Shown: one piece after another, positions 7,207 to 9,564 of the stretch
How the letters are laid out: every line of letters begins with the position of its first letter
Numbering within the stretch: position 1 is the stretch's first letter
NCBI GenBank assembly: GCA_031264475.1
Contig: JAISEA010000101.1
Span: 1 to 9,564 of the forward strand
Reading direction: 5' to 3'
DNA length: 9,564 bases
DNA from: Treponema sp.
GTDB taxonomy: Bacteria; Spirochaetota; Spirochaetia; Treponematales; Breznakiellaceae
Translations under genes and position numbers: made by a program
The notes under the pieces: generated by a model
The model's database searches: none
What the model was told of the DNA's origin: nothing
Seen by the model: only the letters and a program-made list of their open reading frames with translations

Positions 7207-7885
7207 CGATACGCCGATTTCCGCAATTTCCACCTTCGCCTGCATTGACGCTGAACGACAGGAACGTATCGGCTACCCTGAAGCCGTATACTGCGCGGGA
7301 AAAACCGATAGCCAGTCTTTTGAGATCATACGATCCCTGCACGAGCGGGGTATACCGGTTCTGGCGACAAAGGCGAATCCCGCGCTTGCCTCGCACGTTC
7401 TTGCCGCCTTTCCCGGCGCGATATGTGATGAAACAGCGCGGACCATTACACTCGGCGTATTCTGTGAACCGCGGAATCGACAGGGTTTGATTTCGGTTGT
7501 ATGCGCTGGAACCTCGGATATTCCGGTGGCTATGGAAGCGGTACGCACCGCGGAATTTTTCGGCAGTATGACGGAACTCATCTGCGACGTGGGAGTCGCG
7601 GGCATACATCGGCTTTTTTCCCGCCTCAGCGACATCCGTAAGGCGCGGGTCATTATTGCGGTTGCTGGTATGGAAGCCGCTTTGTCCAGCGTCTTGGCAG
7701 GGCTGGTATCAGCGCCGATCATCGCAGTTCCCACAGGAACCGGTTACGGCGCATCCTTCGGGGGTTTAGCCGCGCTCCTTGGTATGCTGAACGCCTGCGC
7801 TCCCGGTATTTCTGTAGTAAATATTGATAACGGCTTTGGAGCCGGTTATCAGGCAAATATGATAAATAAGTTGGGAGGCGCGTGA
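7196..7885 (+). CDS. larB: LarB, nicotinic acid adenine dinucleotide carboxylase/hydrolase
   Basis: LarB carries out the first step of NPN synthesis, carboxylating the pyridinium ring of nicotinic acid adenine dinucleotide and releasing AMP. It is a PurE-like (AIR carboxylase) protein. With the ATG at 7196 it has 229 residues. Motifs are YPEAVYCAGKT (27-37), CAGTSDIPVAMEA (103-115), CDVGVAGIHRL (130-140), PTGTGYGASFGG (179-190) and LNACAPGISVVNIDNGFG (198-215); C201 aligns by context with the catalytic cysteine of known LarB. An in-frame ATG at 7079 would add 39 residues lying within larC that do not resemble LarB, whereas 7196 has GGAGAGG (7180-7186) 9 nt upstream. The N-terminus is shorter than in many homologues (about 246 residues). 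It overlaps the end of larC by 11 bp and is the last gene of the operon; no larA follows. Confidence 0.94.
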   Translation: MGSSDTPISAISTFACIDAERQERIGYPEAVYCAGKTDSQSFEIIRSLHERGIPVLATKANPALASHVLAAFPGAICDETARTITLGVFCEPRNRQGLISVVCAGTSDIPVAMEAVRTAEFFGSMTELICDVGVAGIHRLFSRLSDIRKARVIIAVAGMEAALSSVLAGLVSAPIIAVPTGTGYGASFGGLAALLGMLNACAPGISVVNIDNGFGAGYQANMINKLGGA

Positions 7886-7893
7886 GCGAATGG

Positions 7894-7911
7894 GGGACGC
7901 ACCGCCGTCCC
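7894..7911 (+). terminator. possible weak terminator or dispersed hairpin after larB
   Basis: GGGACG and CGTCCC form a perfect 6-bp stem with a 6-nt loop, 8 bp after the larB stop, extendable by two G-T pairs. Only TT and then AAAAT follow, so it lacks a proper U-tract. It could end the lar transcript weakly, or be a short palindromic repeat copied elsewhere in the genome. Confidence 0.4.
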
Positions 7912-7941
7912 TTAAAATGCTTGGTTACAATCCCCACGCGG

Positions 7942-8094
7942 TCATACGTACGGAATCGGCAAAGAGCGTTGCAGGAGCGTCATTGATTGCAAGCGCAACG
8001 GCGTCAACCGCCCCACAACGTGGCGGTCAAACGAAACAACCGTTACGATGTAGATAAGCGTTGCACCGATTTTTACCCTGGTATGCAGTCTTTC
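7942..8094 (-). pseudogene. remnant of CbiQ/NikQ-type ECF transporter T subunit (N-terminal part)
   Basis: On the minus strand 50 codons read like the start of the transmembrane T subunit of a cobalt/nickel ECF transporter. They comprise RLHTRVKIGATL, as in the usual L-DPRVKL start with Thr in place of Pro, then IYIVTVVSFDRH in the first membrane span, LTPL, and LPIPYV before a stop at 7942. Normal family members are about 250 residues, so roughly four fifths is missing, and no matching continuation is readable beyond the stop in any frame. At its other end the reading frame runs straight into a 21-bp tandem array in place of the normal first residues. The array keeps the frame open up to an ATG at 8373, but a repeat-plus-fragment protein is unlikely to work. 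The assignment rests on remembered family patterns; position beside nickel-cofactor genes and beside a PDGLE fragment supports it. Confidence 0.6.
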
Positions 8095-8345
8095 TTGTCC
8101 TAGATATGAACCATCTTGTCCTAGATATGACCTATCTTGTCCCGGATATGAACCATCTTGTCCTAGATATGACCCATCTTGTCCTAGATATGAACCATCT
8201 TGTCCCGGATATGAACCATCCTGTCCTAGATATGAACCATCTTGTCCTAGATATGAACCATCTTGTCCTAGATATGAACCATCTTGTCCCGGATATGAAC
8301 CATCCTGTCCCGGATATGAACCATCCTGTCCCGGATATGAACCAT
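8094..8345. repeat. tandem array 1: twelve 21-bp units
   Basis: Twelve head-to-tail 21-bp units with no gaps. The consensus unit on the plus strand is CTTGTCCTAGATATG followed by AACCAT. Variation is confined to a few positions: CTAG or CCGG (units 3, 6, 10, 11 and 12 carry CCCGGA), C for T at position 2 (units 7, 11, 12), and AACCAT changed to ACCTAT or ACCCAT in units 2 and 4. The period is a multiple of three, so frames on both strands stay open, producing a meaningless heptapeptide repeat (GSYLGQD or GSYPGQD on minus). It lies between the CbiQ-like and PDGLE-like remnants. The flank 8346-8389 is low-complexity, with repeated GAGCA-type words on the minus strand. Confidence 0.97.
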
Positions 8346-8389
8346 TGCTCATTATTCTTTGCTCCCTGCTCATTACTACCTGCTACCTA

Positions 8390-8583
8390 TTATTTGGCAG
8401 CGGCTTTTTTTCGTTTAAGCAGGTATAATACCGCTCCCAGAGCGCCCGCAATAGCACAGGTAATGAGTGAACCGACAATGCCCGCAACCGTTGTTCCGCT
8501 TACCGATCCGTTTTCTCCGTCCACGCGGTAATCGTAATTAGAGCCGCGGCGCGTTCAAATACCGCTCCTTCCGCTTCTATGTC
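8390..8583 (-). pseudogene. remnant of PDGLE-domain (CbiN/NikN-like) nickel/cobalt transport protein
   Basis: The minus strand reads as the C-terminal end of a PDGLE-domain protein, a part found as CbiN-like or fused to CbiM/NikM in nickel/cobalt ECF transporters. One frame (about 8540-8583) gives ADIEAEGAVFERAAAL, as in the segment after the PDGLE motif. A different frame (8539 down to the TAA at 8390) gives NYDYRVDGENGS, then the transmembrane segment TTVAGIVGSLITCAIAGA, and ends with the basic tail LLKRKKAAAK. The two halves are joined only by a frameshift near 8539-8541, so the gene is broken. Upstream, the rest of the domain, including PDGLE itself, is replaced by tandem array 2, whose first unit may encode the preceding Gly-Ser-Thr-Ala. 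The order, this fragment then CbiQ-like, is that of a transporter operon. Family assignment is from memory. Confidence 0.6.
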
Positions 8584-9087
8584 TGCCGTGGAACCTCTGG
8601 GTTCTGATTCGGAAACTCTAGGTTCTGACTCGGAACCTCTAGGTTCTATCTTGGAACCTCTAGGTTCTGACTCGGAACCTCTAGGTTCTGCCGTGGAACC
8701 TCTAGGTTCTATCTTGGAACCTCTAGGTTCTGACTCGGAACCTCTGGGTTCTGATTCGGAAACTCTAGGTTCTATCTTGGAACCTCTAGGTTCTGACTCG
8801 GAACCTCTAGGTTCTATCTTGGAACCTCTAGGTTCTGACTCGGAAACTCTAGGTTCTGCCGTGGAACCTCTAGGTTCTATCTTGGAACCTCTAGGTTCTG
8901 ACTCGGAACCTCTAGGTTCTATCTCGGAACCTCTAGGTTCTGCCGTGGAACCTCTAGGTTCTATCTTGGAACCTCTAGGTTCTGACTCGGAACCTGTAAG
9001 TTCTAACTCGGAACCTCTAGGTTCTGTCTTGGAACCTCTAGGTTCTGACTCGGAACCCCTAGGTTCTGACTCGGAACCCCTAGCGTT
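8584..9087. repeat. tandem array 2: twenty-four 21-bp modular units with internal palindrome
   Basis: Twenty-four units of exactly 21 bp. Each unit is a variable 7-mer plus a near-constant 14-mer, GAACCTCTAGGTTC, which is itself a 6-bp inverted repeat around a 2-bp centre. The 7-mers come mainly in three kinds: TGACTCG (nine units), TATCTTG (six) and TGCCGTG (four). Minor forms are TGATTCG (two) and TATCTCG, TAACTCG and TGTCTTG (one each). TATCTTG is always followed by TGACTCG, and the triplet TGCCGTG, TATCTTG, TGACTCG recurs at units 6-8, 14-16 and 18-20, showing multi-unit duplications. Units at the right end are more diverged (GAACCTGTAAGTTC, GAACCCCTAG), typical of an array edge. The spacing is too short and regular for CRISPR. 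Frames stay open through the array on both strands without encoding a recognisable protein. Confidence 0.97.
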
Positions 9088-9387
9088 GTGTCTTCTTTCA
9101 AGAAGGATGTAGCGGACGGCTTTTCGCCCCGAAATGACGTGTTATGCAGGAAATCAGCTTTTCGTACACCCGTACCAAGTTCTGATCTTACGAGATCAAG
9201 AAGCGATTTTTCGCGGGTGGAAAAACATTTCTGCTAGACAGTATAGAAGGGGACATCTCCATTTACTGCGATCCCGTTTGAGATTTTAGTCAGGTATACG
9301 TGGGAAAGGGGATAATCCTGAAAAAATTAAAATATTTCGCAAAAAAGTAAAGCAATTCTCACGGCGTTTCCTTATAGATAGTAAGAA
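9088..9387. other. non-coding stretch upstream of ssb with several small hairpins
   Basis: No convincing gene. The first 150 bp hold a cluster of short inverted repeats: CTTCTT/AAGAAG (9092-9097, 9100-9105), GTAC/GTAC (9164-9167, 9172-9175), TGATCT/AGATCA around TACG (9183-9198), and GCGA/TCGC around TTTT (9203-9214). One minus-strand frame is open from 9233 into array 2 (FSTREKSLLDLVRSELG and onward) but has no start codon or SD and resembles no family I know; it may be a dispersed repeat. From about 9310 the sequence is AT-rich and probably contains the ssb promoter, but I found no well-spaced -35/-10 pair. Confidence 0.5.
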
Positions 9388-9414
9388 ACAGCCGAGCGAT
9401 TTCTGCACGGCTGT
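9388..9414 (+). promoter_or_regulatory. hairpin in the ssb leader
   Basis: ACAGCCG (9388-9394) and CGGCTGT (9408-9414) form a 7-bp stem; after an A-A mismatch two more G-C pairs can form inside. Five T residues follow 6 nt later (9421-9425), and the ssb ribosome binding site begins at 9430. It could be a poor terminator for upstream transcription or a leader structure for ssb. Confidence 0.4.
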
Positions 9415-9439
9415 CGCACGTTTTTAATCAGGAGGCTTT

Positions 9440-9564
9440 ATGAATAATTTAAATTCCATTCTCATTGAAGGGAATCTCGTCAAGGACCCGCTGTTTAAAT
9501 CAACAGCCAAAGGAACGCCTTTGTGCACGTTCAGTCTTGCATCCAACCGCGTTTATAAACAGGA
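9440..9564 (+). CDS. ssb: single-stranded DNA-binding protein SSB (partial, runs off window)
   Basis: The first 41 codons of an OB-fold SSB, which coats single-stranded DNA in replication, repair and recombination. The N-terminus MNNLNSILIEGNLVKDP followed by TPLCTFSLASNRVYK matches the first two strands of the SSB OB fold (compare N-V-L-G-L-DPE and F-lA-nR). It is preceded by a perfect AGGAGG (9430-9435) 4 nt before the ATG, the best ribosome binding site in the window. The rest of the gene, including any acidic C-terminal tail, lies outside. No rpsF is seen upstream, so it is not in the rpsF-ssb-rpsR arrangement at this side. Confidence 0.88.
   Translation, partial: MNNLNSILIEGNLVKDPLFKSTAKGTPLCTFSLASNRVYKQ

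Noticed and set aside
8009..8027. CCGCC/GGCGG inverted repeat inside the CbiQ-like remnant
   Set aside because: Only five base pairs and explained by the decayed coding sequence.
7942..8373. Array 1 plus CbiQ fragment as a functional protein
   Set aside because: The frame is open from an ATG at 8373, but most of the protein would be array repeat and the transporter part stops after one possible membrane span.
8061..8531. Plus-strand open frame with a LVLDMNH heptapeptide repeat
   Set aside because: It stays open only because the 21-bp array is a multiple of three; it has no ribosome binding site and overlaps the transporter remnants on the other strand.
8584..9087. Array 2 as a CRISPR
   Set aside because: Repeats are 14 bp and the spacer-like 7-mers are only 7 bp and repeated among themselves; no cas genes are near.
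8579..9112. Plus-strand open frame with an EPLGSDS-type heptapeptide repeat
   Set aside because: By-product of array 2; no SD before its ATG, no signal or anchor sequence, and the flanks read as a decayed gene on the minus strand.

Overview
The window looks like a piece of a spirochaete chromosome, most likely a Treponema or close relative. The basis is gene content and order: ftsZ followed by a CsgG/LpoB-like envelope protein and a Xer/CodV-type recombinase, plus an ssb beginning MNNLNSILIEGNL. This placement comes from recalled family and synteny knowledge, not a search. Base composition is near 50% GC in genes, and CCGCGG is strikingly frequent.

Left part (1-4411, all minus strand). A gene for a degenerate PAP2-superfamily-like protein (3509-4411) is followed by a three-gene cell-division/envelope cluster: ftsZ (2124-3299), a secreted CsgG/LpoB-like protein with a beta-rich C-terminal half (937-2112), and a XerC/XerD-family tyrosine recombinase (42-953). 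The cluster genes are 11 bp apart or overlap by 17 bp. ftsZ has its own good sigma70-type promoter.

Middle part (4412-7885, plus strand). A strong promoter (TTGACA, 17 bp, TATTAT) with a palindrome at the predicted transcription start drives a tightly overlapping operon: a DUF3842 protein, larE, larC and larB. LarB, LarE and LarC together make the nickel-pincer nucleotide (NPN) cofactor of lactate racemase and related LarA-type enzymes. No larA lies in the window.

Right part (7886-9439). This looks like ordinary intergenic junk with two 21-bp tandem arrays (12 and 24 units). On the minus strand, however, I can read two decayed protein fragments: the N-terminal region of a CbiQ/NikQ-type ECF transporter subunit (7942-8094) and the C-terminal end of a PDGLE-domain (CbiN/NikN-like) protein (8390-8583). 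Their order, M/N then Q, is that of a nickel/cobalt ECF transporter operon, and the location beside the nickel-cofactor genes fits. One array abuts the Q fragment and the other runs into the PDGLE fragment, so I interpret this as a dead nickel-uptake operon colonised or expanded by tandem repeats.

Right edge. After a short structured region, ssb (9440 onward) begins behind a textbook ribosome binding site and runs off the window.
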